Notes: generated by a model from the sequence alone, not told the origin. Shown: positions 43,705 to 52,460, numbered from the stretch's first letter. The stretch: 64,000 bases of DNA from Halorubrum depositum (GCF_007671725.1 NZ_VCNM01000001.1:310001-374000), one strand, 5' to 3'. Numbers and translations are program-made.

Positions 43705-43788
43705 CGGTGGGACTGGGATTCGAACCCAGGAAGCCGTGAGGCTACCGGTTTTCAAGACCGGCGCAATGGGCCGCTCTGCCATCCCACC
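43705..43788 (-). tRNA. tRNA-Ser (anticodon UGA)
   Basis: An 84-base tRNA on the minus strand. Acceptor stem GGTGGGA/TCCCACC pairs fully, discriminator G73 fits a serine tRNA, the anticodon stem-loop CCGGTCTTGAAAACCGG places TGA in the anticodon position, and a class II long variable arm (about 43730-43745) and T-arm GGGTTCGAATCCC are visible. No CCA is encoded and no intron is seen. It reads UCA and, by wobble, other UCN serine codons. Confidence 0.95.
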
Positions 43789-43836
43789 ACGTCCCGACGC
43801 TCGGGGTCGTTCGACTAAGTGGTGTCGGTCCGCGAG

Positions 43837-44592
43837 TCAGTCCCGCACCACGCGCTCCTCGCCGTCCTCGACGACCACGTCCAGCCCGTGCTGGTGGACG
43901 AACGCAGCGGTGTAGTCGGGGACGACGCGCTCGGCGGCGAACCGTGCGCGCAGCAGCGGGACGGCGTCGAGCAGGTCGTCGCCGTCGATCATCGACGGCG
44001 AGGACGCCAGGAACTCCACGTCGCGGTCGGCGTCGCGGCCGCGCGCCGCCAGCGTCGGGAGGCTCGGCGCCTCGAAGGCGCCGTCGAAGTCGATCGGCGC
44101 GGTGAAGCCGGCGTAGTAGGTGCGCCCGCGGGTGGAGGGACCGAGCACGACCTCGTTCGTCCGGAGCTTCATCGCGGCCGAGTCGATGACGGTGCGCGAG
44201 AGCAGCGGCGCCTGCGGCGTGACGACGGCGACGGAGTCGGCGCCCTCCTCGCGGAGCAGGTGCGTGACGGTGTTGCCGGCGCGCGCGCCGAACGACGACC
44301 CGACCTGCCGCTCGAAGCGGGCGTCCTCGGTGCCGCCGAGGGTGTCGGCGACGAGCGTGCGCAGCTCGGCCTCGGGGGCGGTGTCGGTGCGGTGCTCCGC
44401 GGGCAGGTCGTCGTCGACCGGGTAGTTGACGAGGAGCTCGCCGCCGGAGCGGTCGACCGCGAGGACGGCGTCGCGGAACAGGGCCTCGTAGAGGTCGGCG
44501 GCCTCGGCGGTCGAAAGCGGCGTCGACTCCGCGATCCCGGTCGCGACGAGCCCCTCGCGGGGCGGCTGCGCCATGACGACGACGACGGTCAT
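43837..44592 (-). CDS. DUF2064-type glycosyl/nucleotidyltransferase-like protein
   Basis: A 251-residue protein of the TIGR04282/DUF2064-like group with a GT-A-type fold. It begins MTVVVVMAQPPREGLVATGI, has HLLREEGADSVAVVTPQAPL in the position of the nucleotide-sugar binding strand and NEVVLGPSTRGRTYYAGF where the family normally reads a GPA.DGGYYLIG-like segment, so the typical Asp is altered. A transferase role is inferred. The gene lies between tRNA-Ser and idi with no overlap. The predicted donor and acceptor are unknown. Confidence 0.7.
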   Translation of the reverse strand: MTVVVVMAQPPREGLVATGIAESTPLSTAEAADLYEALFRDAVLAVDRSGGELLVNYPVDDDLPAEHRTDTAPEAELRTLVADTLGGTEDARFERQVGSSFGARAGNTVTHLLREEGADSVAVVTPQAPLLSRTVIDSAAMKLRTNEVVLGPSTRGRTYYAGFTAPIDFDGAFEAPSLPTLAARGRDADRDVEFLASSPSMIDGDDLLDAVPLLRARFAAERVVPDYTAAFVHQHGLDVVVEDGEERVVRD

Positions 44593-44694
44593 ACCGGACC
44601 GAGTCGCCCGCGCGCCTTCAACTCGCCGTTTCGGGGCGGACCCGGCGGGCGGGGCGAGAGCAGCGGGCCCTCCGGGGGCGGCGCGGCGGACCGC

Positions 44695-45291
44695 TCAGGA
44701 GAAGTCGCGCCGCATCGCGATCTCGAACCACGGGCAGAGCCGGAGCTGGCGGTACAGCGCGGGGTTCTCGTGGAGGTGATCGTAGTCGACCCACAGCATG
44801 CCGCCGATCTCCGCCTCGTCCGGGTCGAGCGAGGTGTCGTCGAGGGTGACCTTCAGCACCGAGCAGACCTCCCACTCGACGCCCTCGTTGGGGTAGTACC
44901 GCTTGTACTCGAACTTGTCCGTCACCCGGAGGTCGTCGTACTGGTCCGGCGTGATCCCGAGCTCCTCCTCGAGGCGCTGTTCCGTGGCGTCCTCCTGCGT
45001 CTGCCCCTCGACCGGGTGCGAGGCGACGGTGCCGTCCCAGTGGCCGTCCCACAGCCGCTTCGTCGGGGCGCGCTGCGCCAGCAGGATCCGCCCCTCGGCG
45101 TCGTACACGAGGCAGGTGAACGCCCGGTGGCGGATCCCGTCACCGGTGTGCGCGTCGAGGCGGTTCACCGTCCCCTGTTCGGTGTCGTCGGGGTCGACGG
45201 CGATCACGTCCTGGAGCGCGTTCTCGTGGTCCGCGTCGGCGTCGGCCTCCCCGGAGGGGTCGCCGGGGGCGGTCGCGTCCTCTGAGCTCAT
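44695..45291 (-). CDS. idi: Isopentenyl-diphosphate isomerase type I homologue
   Basis: Nudix-fold protein of 198 residues matching type I IPP isomerase, which interconverts IPP and DMAPP for archaeal lipids and carotenoids. Matching parts are HTGDGIRHRAFTCLVYDAEG, LLAQRAPTKRLWDGHWD, the Nudix-derived helix DATEQRLEEELGI, RYYPNEGVEWEVCSVL with the catalytic-Glu region, and LRLCPWFEIAMR. The usual NxxCxHP motif reads GTVASHP, so the catalytic Cys is Ala (A90). From memory the GTVASHP sequence also occurs in other haloarchaeal members. TATA-like GCTTATTAG about 27 bases upstream fixes the start at 45291, not 45309. Confidence 0.85.
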   Translation of the reverse strand: MSSEDATAPGDPSGEADADADHENALQDVIAVDPDDTEQGTVNRLDAHTGDGIRHRAFTCLVYDAEGRILLAQRAPTKRLWDGHWDGTVASHPVEGQTQEDATEQRLEEELGITPDQYDDLRVTDKFEYKRYYPNEGVEWEVCSVLKVTLDDTSLDPDEAEIGGMLWVDYDHLHENPALYRQLRLCPWFEIAMRRDFS

Positions 45292-45432
45292 GCCAGGTAG
45301 GTCGAACACCAGGGCTAATAAGCGTTCGATACGTCGGCAGCGGTTCGTCGCCGCCCTCGCCGGAGGCGGAACACCCCCGACGACGGACGCGGTTCGACGC
45401 GCTTAACCGCGTCCCGCGGCTACGTCGCGCGG

Positions 45433-46839
45433 ATGAGTGACCCGGCGCTCGACGTCGTCGAGTTCGTGCTGACGACGCACCTCTACACGGAGAACCGCGA
45501 CCTCGACGAGAACGATCTGCCCCCGCGCTTCCGCCAGGTGTTCTGGTCGGACGACGCCGCCGAGGACGCGCCGGGCGGCGTCGAGCGACCCCTCAAGGCG
45601 ACGAGCGAGACGACCCGAACCGCCACCGGCGTCGAACACCCGTGGGACGCCGTCTCGGAGCTCCTCTTCACCCAGCGCACCGAGTTCTCCGGCGAGATAT
45701 CGCTGACACAACCGGCGATGGCGCTGGAGTGGTACCGCGACCACGCCGACGCCGACCGGATCGCCGAGAACCCGACGATCGTCGCCGCGCTCGAGCTCGC
45801 CGAGGACCTCGACGCGCCCGTGACCCACGAGGAGGCGCGCGACAGCGTCCGGCCGATCCAGGCCGACCGCGTCTGGATCGACGCCCTGCTGGAGGAGTAC
45901 TTCGACGAGGACGAGGACGGCGAGATGCTCGACCTCGTCAACGTGCGGGCCCCCGAGGAGATCGAGACGACGCTCGCCGACCTCGTGCTCACCGGCGACC
46001 AGGAGGGCGAGATCCAGAAGATCGTGAAGGCGATCGAACACCGCGAGTACCTCGCGAGCATCGGGCTCCGGGAGATCGGGAAGCTGCTGTTCGTCGGCCC
46101 GCCGGGGACCGGGAAAACGACCGTCTCGCGGGCGCTCGCCCACGAGCTCGGCATTCCGCTCGTCGAGGTGAAGATGTCGATGATCACGAGCCAGTACCTC
46201 GGCGAGACGGCCAAGAACGTCGAGAAGACGTTCGAGGTGGCCAAGCGGCTCTCCCCCTGTATCCTCTTCATCGACGAGTTCGACTCCGTCGCGAAGACCC
46301 GTCGTTCCGACGAGCACGCCGCCCTGAAGCGCGCGGTCAACACCCTGCTCAAGTCGATCGACGAGGTGTCGCTCGTGCGCGACGAGGTCCTCCTCATCGG
46401 TGCGACGAACCACCCCGACCAGCTCGACGCGGCCGCGTGGCGCCGCTTCGACGAGATCGTCAACTTCCCCAAGCCGGACCGGGACATGCGCGCCGACATC
46501 CTCCGGGTCGTCACCCGCGAGATGCAGATCGCCGACTTCGACCCCGACGAGGTCGCCGACCGGACGAGCGGGCTCACGGGCTCGGACCTCCGGATGGTGC
46601 TGCGCGAGGCCGTCCTCGGCGCGCTCACGGAAGACCGGATGACGATCACCCAGGAGGACGTGATGGAGGCCGTCGAGGACTTCGAGGAGCGCGACAACCT
46701 GAAAAATATGGACATGATCGACGGCGAGGGCGCGGAGGTGCTCGGCGAGACGGACTCCGGCGAGCAGGACCACACCCACGACGACGAGGGCGAGAGCGCC
46801 GCCCACGACCACGGCGCGCACAGCCACTCGCACGACTGA
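45433..46839 (+). CDS. AAA ATPase with His-rich tail
   Basis: A 468-residue soluble ATPase. Residues 1-150 form an uncharacterised N-terminal domain. The AAA core has Walker A GPPGTGKT at about 222-229, Walker B CILFIDEFDSVA at about 277, sensor 1 IGATNHPDQLD and an arginine finger in AAAWRRFDEIV, with the small lid domain ending LGALTEDRMTITQEDV. The last 25 residues contain seven His among acidic residues (QDHTHDDEGESAAHDHGAHS), a probable metal-binding tail. It resembles proteasome-regulatory/CDC48-like AAA proteins with a single module. GCTTAACCG about 30 bases upstream is the promoter element. Partner and substrate unknown. Confidence 0.85.
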   Translation: MSDPALDVVEFVLTTHLYTENRDLDENDLPPRFRQVFWSDDAAEDAPGGVERPLKATSETTRTATGVEHPWDAVSELLFTQRTEFSGEISLTQPAMALEWYRDHADADRIAENPTIVAALELAEDLDAPVTHEEARDSVRPIQADRVWIDALLEEYFDEDEDGEMLDLVNVRAPEEIETTLADLVLTGDQEGEIQKIVKAIEHREYLASIGLREIGKLLFVGPPGTGKTTVSRALAHELGIPLVEVKMSMITSQYLGETAKNVEKTFEVAKRLSPCILFIDEFDSVAKTRRSDEHAALKRAVNTLLKSIDEVSLVRDEVLLIGATNHPDQLDAAAWRRFDEIVNFPKPDRDMRADILRVVTREMQIADFDPDEVADRTSGLTGSDLRMVLREAVLGALTEDRMTITQEDVMEAVEDFEERDNLKNMDMIDGEGAEVLGETDSGEQDHTHDDEGESAAHDHGAHSHSHD

Positions 46840-46857
46840 GGCGCCGTTGAGCGGTGC

Positions 46858-46862
46858 TTTTT
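46858..46862 (+). terminator. Oligo-T terminator of the AAA ATPase gene
   Basis: Five T following GGTGC, 19 bases past the stop codon. Confidence 0.5.
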
Positions 46863-46904
46863 GCGGGAAGGTTAGGAGGTGATTCAGTCTGTCCCGGCTG
46901 CGGT

Positions 46905-46979
46905 CAATACAGGGGACTCGGGAATCACTCAGTACAGGTGACTCACGAATCACTCAGTACAGGTGACTCATACATCGGC
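46905..46979. repeat. Three 25-base imperfect tandem repeats
   Basis: Copies at 46905-46929, 46930-46954 and 46955-46979 share CAGTACAGGTGACTCA-like sequence (the first reads CAATACAGGGGACTCG). They sit in the 233-base gap between two convergent genes, at the border to a lower-GC patch. Function is unknown; direct repeats here could be the trace of an inserted or lost element. Confidence 0.75.
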
Positions 46980-47072
46980 GAGAGCACCAGTCAGTCCACA
47001 TCGTAACGGATGCTGGATGCGGGATACAGAAGTCCAGCGGAGCAATACACGAGTTCCCGCTCGAACGGACCG

Positions 47073-48236
47073 TCACTCGGCGGTAAGTGCATGGATAGCC
47101 CCGTCGGCAGTGCCAGCGTAGACGGTCCCGTGGACGACCACCACAGACGACACCCAACTACTCGCTGTCTCGAAGCGCCACCGTTCGGTGCCATCGCTCG
47201 GTGCAAGTGCGTAGACCGTACCGCCGTTCCCACCGAGGTACACGGCATCAGTGGTCACAGCGGGTAGGGACCCGACGTCATCAGCCACTCCGAAAGACCA
47301 CTGCTTGGTACCCTCGTCCGCAGTGAGCGCATAAACGGTATCGGAACCCCTGATATAGACGGTCTCGTTCAGTACCGCTGGCGGTCCCATGCCAACTGTC
47401 TCCATGAGGTCTTCCGGCTCGAATGACCACTGTTCGGTCCCATCGGCGGCGTTCAGTGCCCAGTCTCGTTTGCCGTGTTTGAGGTAGACGGTGCCGTCGG
47501 CCACCGCCGGCGTCGCGCTGTCCGCATAGTTGAGCTCGTGGGTCCACTGTTCAGTGCCGTCGACGGCGTCTATCGCATAGGCGCTGTTCCCACCGATGTA
47601 AACGGTGCCGTCGACGACCGCCGGAGACGCGTACGCGTTGAACTCCATCTCGAAAGACCACCGCTCGGTGCCGTCGGTGGCGTCCAGCGCGTAGAGCTGC
47701 CCCTCGCCGTCCCCGACACCCCCGACGTAAACGGTGCCGTCGACGACCGCCGGAGCCGGAGCCACCTGTTTGCCGGTCTCGAAGCGCCAGTGTTCGGTCC
47801 CGTCGCTGGCAGCCAGCGCACAGATCGTTCCGTCGCCACAGCCAACGTAGACGGTGTCGTCGACGACTGCCGGTGGCCAGCCGATCTGCTCGTCGACCTC
47901 GACTGACCACCGTTCAGTACCATCGCTCGTAGCGAAAGCGGAAACCACCCCGTCGTTGCTCCCGGCGTAAACGGTGTTATCGAAGACCGCAAGGGAATAC
48001 CCGATTCCCCCCTGAGTCTGGACGACCCACTGTTCGGTAACCGAGTCAGTCGGGCCGGTTACACCCCGTGGTCCGCCCGTCCGGGCGGGGTTGTATCGGA
48101 ACATCGGGACGCCGGAGGGAGCCGATCCCTCCGTTCCTATCCCCCCTTTGCCGGTACGTGAACACCCTGTGAGGCTCGCTGCTCCGGCGACACCGGCCAT
48201 TCGGAGGTATCTGCGTCGTGATATGGGGACATTCAC
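47073..48236 (-). CDS. PQQ-type beta-propeller lipoprotein
   Basis: A 387-residue exported protein. A GTG start gives MNVPISRRRYLRMAGVAGAA with a Tat motif and a lipobox SLTGC (Cys about 26). The mature part has eight repeats of about 40 residues with the pattern DGTERW..., PAVVDGTVYVG..., GTVYAL, typical of PQQ-binding-like propellers of the BamB/quinoprotein type. There is no metal or catalytic motif, so it is likely a scaffold or surface protein. Base composition is clearly lower in GC than the flanks. A TTTATTTAC element lies about 15-25 bases upstream. Repeats between blades are close enough to suggest recent internal duplication. Confidence 0.82.
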   Translation of the reverse strand: MNVPISRRRYLRMAGVAGAASLTGCSRTGKGGIGTEGSAPSGVPMFRYNPARTGGPRGVTGPTDSVTEQWVVQTQGGIGYSLAVFDNTVYAGSNDGVVSAFATSDGTERWSVEVDEQIGWPPAVVDDTVYVGCGDGTICALAASDGTEHWRFETGKQVAPAPAVVDGTVYVGGVGDGEGQLYALDATDGTERWSFEMEFNAYASPAVVDGTVYIGGNSAYAIDAVDGTEQWTHELNYADSATPAVADGTVYLKHGKRDWALNAADGTEQWSFEPEDLMETVGMGPPAVLNETVYIRGSDTVYALTADEGTKQWSFGVADDVGSLPAVTTDAVYLGGNGGTVYALAPSDGTERWRFETASSWVSSVVVVHGTVYAGTADGAIHALTAE

Positions 48237-48436
48237 AAATGTAATTTGTAAGTAATGTAAATAAAGCCGGTGAAAAATAGGCCGTCGTAGACTCGTGGTT
48301 GTATCCCGCACCGGTATCAGAACGTCTTGTTGAATTGTCAGAGTCCCAGTAGTCAACATGCAGTCTTCTTCGGCCCGGCTGTTTCGGTCCACTGCTAGCT
48401 ACAGAATAGGGCTCCAACACTGCCGACGAACCCGAC

Positions 48437-49438
48437 TTACGAGAACGTGTCGACGACCGTCCCGGTGTCCTCGCCGGTGGTGTAGTAGTAGCCGTTCTCC
48501 TCCGAGAGGCTCCCCCAGTCGGCCCAGCTCCCCTCGTAGTTGCGGACGTCGTCCCAGCCGAGCTGGTCGAGGACGAACCAGCCGACCGACGCGCGGATGG
48601 CGGTCTGGCAGTAGGCGACGGCGGTCTCGTCCCGCGAGAGGCCGGCGTCGTCGACCCACAGCGTCTCCAACTCCTCGGGCGTCCGGAGCCGGCCCGCCTC
48701 GTCGTCGATGCTCTGGACGAAGTTGAGGTTGGTCGCGCCGGTGACGTGGCCGAAGCGGTCGAGGTCGCCCCGCTCGTCGACGCCCCAGTACTCCTCGGGC
48801 GAGCGCATGTCGAGAATCTGGACCGCCGCCCCGTCCTCGTCGACGTTGTCGGCGAGGAACTCGCGGGTCGCGACGACGTCGAGGTTCAGCTCCGGCTCGT
48901 AGGTCGCCTCCTGCGGCTCGGGCGCCTCCGAGACCGTCTCCCCGCCGGCCGCGTCCCAGACGGTGAACCCGCCGTCGAGCAGGCTGACCTGCCCCTCGTG
49001 GCCGAGCGCGTTGAGCGTGTAGATGGCGTACGTCTCCCAGAGGTTCGAGTCGGCGCCGTACACCACCACGTCGTCGCCGCGCTCGATCCCCGCCTGCGAG
49101 AGCGTCCACGCCATCACGTCGGGGGAGACCTCGAAGCCCTCGGGAGTCTCCTCGGCGTAGCTGTCCAGCATCTCGGAGTCCGGGAAGTGGTGCGCGCCCG
49201 GGATCCGCGCGTCGAGGAACGCCTCCTCGTCGCGGACGTCCAGCAGGCGCACGTCGTCGAGGTTCTCGTCGAGCCACTGGCCGTCGACGACGGCGTCGAA
49301 CTCGGCCGCCGCGGGCGTCGTGTACGCCGCCGGCGGCTCGCTCTCGGTCGAGCCGAGGCAGCCGGCCGTCGCCGCGAGCGCCGCGCCTGCCGAGGCCAAC
49401 ACCGATCGTCTGGAGATCCGCGTCTGTCGGTCTTGCAT
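48437..49438 (-). CDS. Exported tandem-rhodanese sulfurtransferase
   Basis: A 333-residue lipoprotein with a Tat signal (SRRSVLASAGAA) and lipobox ATAGC. Two rhodanese domains follow. The first (about 45-160) has Asp in place of the catalytic Cys (VVYGADSN). The second (about 170-325) holds the active Cys at C277 in AVAYCQTAIRAS. It probably transfers sulfane sulfur from thiosulfate or 3-mercaptopyruvate outside the membrane. Upstream TATA-like GGGTTATC lies about 32 bases before the ATG. Inactive first and active second domains are normal for this enzyme family. Confidence 0.9.
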   Translation of the reverse strand: MQDRQTRISRRSVLASAGAALAATAGCLGSTESEPPAAYTTPAAAEFDAVVDGQWLDENLDDVRLLDVRDEEAFLDARIPGAHHFPDSEMLDSYAEETPEGFEVSPDVMAWTLSQAGIERGDDVVVYGADSNLWETYAIYTLNALGHEGQVSLLDGGFTVWDAAGGETVSEAPEPQEATYEPELNLDVVATREFLADNVDEDGAAVQILDMRSPEEYWGVDERGDLDRFGHVTGATNLNFVQSIDDEAGRLRTPEELETLWVDDAGLSRDETAVAYCQTAIRASVGWFVLDQLGWDDVRNYEGSWADWGSLSEENGYYYTTGEDTGTVVDTFS

Positions 49439-49474
49439 CCGACCCGGCGTTGTCGCCCGCCCGCGATAACCCTG

Positions 49475-50113
49475 TTACCCGAGGTCGGTTTTACCGTCGG
49501 CTCCGACGGCAGCGCCGTTGGCGTCGTCGGCACCGGACAGATTTGCGACGCCGGCGACCGTGTAGCCGAAGCCCCGGTCGACGATCCGGGGGTCGAGCCC
49601 GGCGTTGTCGAACGCGGCGGCGAGATCCGACGGCGTCCGGAACCGCGACGCCATCCCGATCGCGTGCTCGGCCGCGACGACGGCGCGCCCCAGCGGGTGC
49701 TCGGGGTCGAACTCCCGGATCACGAGCGCGCCGCCCGGAGCGAGCATCCGCGCGGCCTCCCGGATCGCGGCCTCCTGGTCGGGCAGATGGTGGAACGCGT
49801 CGACGATCGTGACCGCGTCGACCGTCCCGTCCCGGAACGGGAGCCGCCCTGCGTCGCCGGCGACGCCCGAGAGCCCGCGGGCGTCGCGGGCGCGAGCGAG
49901 CATTTCGAGCGAGACGTCGACGACGGTGATGTCGGGACCCGTCAGCGCGGCCGCGGCGCGTCCGGACCCGCCGCCCACGTCGAGCAGGCGGTCGATCGGC
50001 CGCGTCGCGTGGTCGAGCCCCGCGGCCAACGCCTCGCCGTTCGCCGGCGGCATGACGCGGTCGTACAGGGGCGCCGTCAGGTCGAAGAAGCGGACGTCGC
50101 CGAGGCCGTGCAT
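49475..50113 (-). CDS. SAM-dependent methyltransferase (UbiE/MenG-like)
   Basis: A 212-residue class I methyltransferase. SAM-binding motif I is LLDVGGGSGRAAAAL at about 40-53, motif II VDVSLEMLARARDA near 70-83, and the post-motif GDAGRLPFRDGTVDAVTIVD at about 91-108 followed by FHHLPDQEAAIREAARMLAP. The FFDLTAPLYDRVM opening resembles menaquinone/ubiquinone methyltransferases, so a quinone-related acceptor is possible, consistent with menB elsewhere in the window, but the acceptor is not proven. GGTTTTTAAC on the minus strand lies about 30 bases upstream. Confidence 0.85.
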   Translation of the reverse strand: MHGLGDVRFFDLTAPLYDRVMPPANGEALAAGLDHATRPIDRLLDVGGGSGRAAAALTGPDITVVDVSLEMLARARDARGLSGVAGDAGRLPFRDGTVDAVTIVDAFHHLPDQEAAIREAARMLAPGGALVIREFDPEHPLGRAVVAAEHAIGMASRFRTPSDLAAAFDNAGLDPRIVDRGFGYTVAGVANLSGADDANGAAVGADGKTDLG

Positions 50114-50221
50114 GGTCGCTCTCGGCGGCGACGGTAGTTAAAAACCGGTCCCGGCGAGCCCTCGTTCACGTATCCGCGCGAGCCCCCCGTTCATTTATCG
50201 GCGCGAGCCGTACCGGTCTGT

Positions 50222-50836
50222 ATGGAGTACGCGCTCGTCGGCGACCCGGGCTCGGGAGCGACCCTGCGGCTCGACTACCGAGCGTTCGCCTACGCCGGCA
50301 AGTTCGTCGTCGGCGCGCCGGGCAAGGCCGTCCTCCGGACGCCCGACGGCTCGCCGGCGGTCCCGGAGTGGGAGCCGGACGAGTCCCTCCCCCCGACCGT
50401 CGAGGCGAGCGAGTTCGACGACGACGTGGTCGCGGCGATCTCCTTCTCGCCCGACCGGACCGACCCCGCCTGCTGCCGCCTCCGGTACGTCACCGTCCAC
50501 GTCGCGTGCCGCGGCGAGGGGCTCGGTCCGCGGCTCGTCGACCGGACCGTCGAGCGGCTCGCCGACGACGGCTACGACCGCGTGCGGATCGCCGTGAACA
50601 ACCCGTTCGCCTACGCGGCCCTGTACAAGTGCGGCTTCGCGTACACCGGCGAGCGGACCGGGATCGCCGAGCTGGAGCTGGAGCGACCGGCGGCCGAGCC
50701 GGCCTCGGAGGGGGAGTCGGGCGGAGAGCGGTACCGCGCCGGGCTCCGAGCGTTCCGCGAGGAGGACCGCGACCTCGACCCGCGCGAGCGCCGGTTTATA
50801 AATGATCGGCTCGGGGAGGGGTCTGAGTCCGACTGA
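50222..50836 (+). CDS. GNAT-family N-acetyltransferase
   Basis: A 204-residue acetyltransferase. The GNAT core has LRYVTVHVACRGEGLGPRLV (residues about 86-105, with the acetyl-CoA loop RGEGLG) and IAVNNPFAYAALYKCGFAYT as the C-terminal strand-helix unit. The acceptor substrate is unknown. A 50-residue basic-acidic tail follows the core. TTTATCGG at about 50191-50199 is 25 bases upstream of the ATG. It is convergent with the TspO gene (stop codons 10 bases apart). Confidence 0.82.
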   Translation: MEYALVGDPGSGATLRLDYRAFAYAGKFVVGAPGKAVLRTPDGSPAVPEWEPDESLPPTVEASEFDDDVVAAISFSPDRTDPACCRLRYVTVHVACRGEGLGPRLVDRTVERLADDGYDRVRIAVNNPFAYAALYKCGFAYTGERTGIAELELERPAAEPASEGESGGERYRAGLRAFREEDRDLDPRERRFINDRLGEGSESD

Positions 50837-50845
50837 TCGAAGGGA

Positions 50846-51394
50846 TCAGTTCAGCGCCCAGATCCCGTAGTTGAGCGCCGTCGCGAAACAGACCCACGCG
50901 AGGTAGGGGACCAGCAGGAGGGCGGCCCGGCGGTCGACGCGGTCGAAGGCGCGGATCGTCGCGACGACGAGGGGGAGGAGCGCGGCGAGCACGGCGAGAC
51001 CGAGGTCAGCGCGTTCGAGTCCCCAGAAGACGGGCGACCACGCGACGTTGACGCCGAGCTGGACCGCGAACAGCCCGAGCGCGACCCGGGCGTCGCGGGC
51101 GGTCCGGGCGTCCCGGTCGCTCCCCGGTCCGTCCCCGACGCCGCCCGCGTCGCGGCCGCGGACGTACACGAGCGCCGCGGCGATCCCGAGCAGCGCGTAC
51201 AGTATCGGCCAGACGACGCCGAACGCCCAGTTGGGCGGGTAGTACGCCGGCAGCTCTAGTCCGGCGAACCAGGCGCTCTCGGTCGCGGTGAAGGGGACGC
51301 CGACCGCGCCGATCAGGTTGACGGCGACAGCGGCGGCGACGATCAGGAGGGCGTCCCGGCGGTCGGGGAGCCGGGATCGGACGGCGGTTGCCAT
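50846..51394 (-). CDS. tspO: TspO/MBR-family membrane protein
   Basis: A five-helix membrane protein of 182 residues. The family signature YYPPNWAFGVVWPILYALLG is present, as are NVAWSPVFWGLERADLGLA and ALNYGIWAL at the end. TspO proteins bind tetrapyrroles and sterol-like ligands; bacterial ones respond to light and oxygen and speed porphyrin degradation. A hydrophilic loop (about residues 80-100) is longer than usual, with Gly and Asp. GATTTAAGC on the minus strand about 25 bases upstream overlaps the stop of the AI-2E gene and acts as its promoter. Confidence 0.92.
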   Translation of the reverse strand: MATAVRSRLPDRRDALLIVAAAVAVNLIGAVGVPFTATESAWFAGLELPAYYPPNWAFGVVWPILYALLGIAAALVYVRGRDAGGVGDGPGSDRDARTARDARVALGLFAVQLGVNVAWSPVFWGLERADLGLAVLAALLPLVVATIRAFDRVDRRAALLLVPYLAWVCFATALNYGIWALN

Positions 51395-51419
51395 GAGTTG
51401 CCGTAGGTGACTCTCCGGC

Positions 51420-52460
51420 TTAAATCGCGTCGTAGTCCTCCCGGAACGTCTCCAGCGTCGCCGCGAGCACGCCGATGACGATCGGGCCGACGAACAGCCC
51501 GGTGAACCCGACCGAGTAGATCCCGCCGAACACGCCGAGGAGGATCACCGCGGGGTTCAGGTGCGCCTGCTGGTCGATGACGATCGGTCGGGCGTAGTTG
51601 TCCACCATCGCGATGACGAACACGCCGTACAGCGCGAGCAACACGCCGGCCGTGACCTGGTCGACGGCGACGAGGTACGCCGCGGCCGGCCCCCAGACGA
51701 AGAACGCCCCGATCAGCGGCAGCAGCGCGAGCACGGCCATGACGAACGTCCAGAAGACGACGTTCGGAATGCCGACCGCCCAGAGCCCGACGCCCGCGAC
51801 CAGCGCCTGCAGCAGCGCGACGACGATGTGGCCGATCACCACGCCGCGGGTCATCGCGTCGACGCGGTCGACGAGGTCGGCCGTGACCTCGGAGGGAAGC
51901 GGGCTCGTCTCCCGGATCCATCCCACGAACGCCGGGCCGTCGAGCAGCGTGTAGTAGACGAGAAACAGCGCCAGCGAGAGGCCGACGGACGCCCGGAGGG
52001 CGGTGGTGACGACCCCGCTGACGCCGCCGAACAGGGTCTCGACGAGGAGCTGTCCGGCCATCGCCAGCACCTCGCCGACGTCGATCTCCTGACCGGTCAG
52101 CGCCGCGAGATCGGCCTCGACCGCGCTCACGTCGATGTCCGTGTTCCCGCGGGCGATCTCGGTCAGATCTCGGACGAACACCCACGAGATGTACGCGAGC
52201 GGGATGATGACGGCGACGACGGACGCGAGAATGAGCGAGACTCCCGAGAGCATGCGACCGAGCCGGCGCGACACCGACTCCCGAACGTGGCCCGCGAGGC
52301 GGTCCCGGAGCCACCGCGAGAGCCGCACGTGGAACGGGTAGAGGACGTACGCGAGGATCGCCGACGCGACGACGTACTCGACGAACGGGAGGATGACGAA
52401 CAGCGTCAACAGCGCGACGGTGCCGATGAGAAGGAGGAGAAACGATTGGCCGCGGTTCAT
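51420..52460 (-). CDS. AI-2E family transporter
   Basis: A 346-residue membrane protein of the AI-2E (PerM/TqsA) family with about eight hydrophobic segments. Paired helices at the N-terminus (FLLLLIGTVALLTLFVILPF, VEYVVASAILAYVLYPFHV), the middle region VGLSLALFLVYYTLLDGPAF, and the family loop FFVWGPAAAYLVAVDQVT are visible. Members export autoinducer-2 or act as Na+(Li+)/H+ antiporters; in halophiles an ion-transport role is the more plausible. CGTTTATACT at about 52479-52488 on the minus strand gives a leaderless start. No quorum-sensing gene is adjacent. Confidence 0.9.
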   Translation of the reverse strand: MNRGQSFLLLLIGTVALLTLFVILPFVEYVVASAILAYVLYPFHVRLSRWLRDRLAGHVRESVSRRLGRMLSGVSLILASVVAVIIPLAYISWVFVRDLTEIARGNTDIDVSAVEADLAALTGQEIDVGEVLAMAGQLLVETLFGGVSGVVTTALRASVGLSLALFLVYYTLLDGPAFVGWIRETSPLPSEVTADLVDRVDAMTRGVVIGHIVVALLQALVAGVGLWAVGIPNVVFWTFVMAVLALLPLIGAFFVWGPAAAYLVAVDQVTAGVLLALYGVFVIAMVDNYARPIVIDQQAHLNPAVILLGVFGGIYSVGFTGLFVGPIVIGVLAATLETFREDYDAI

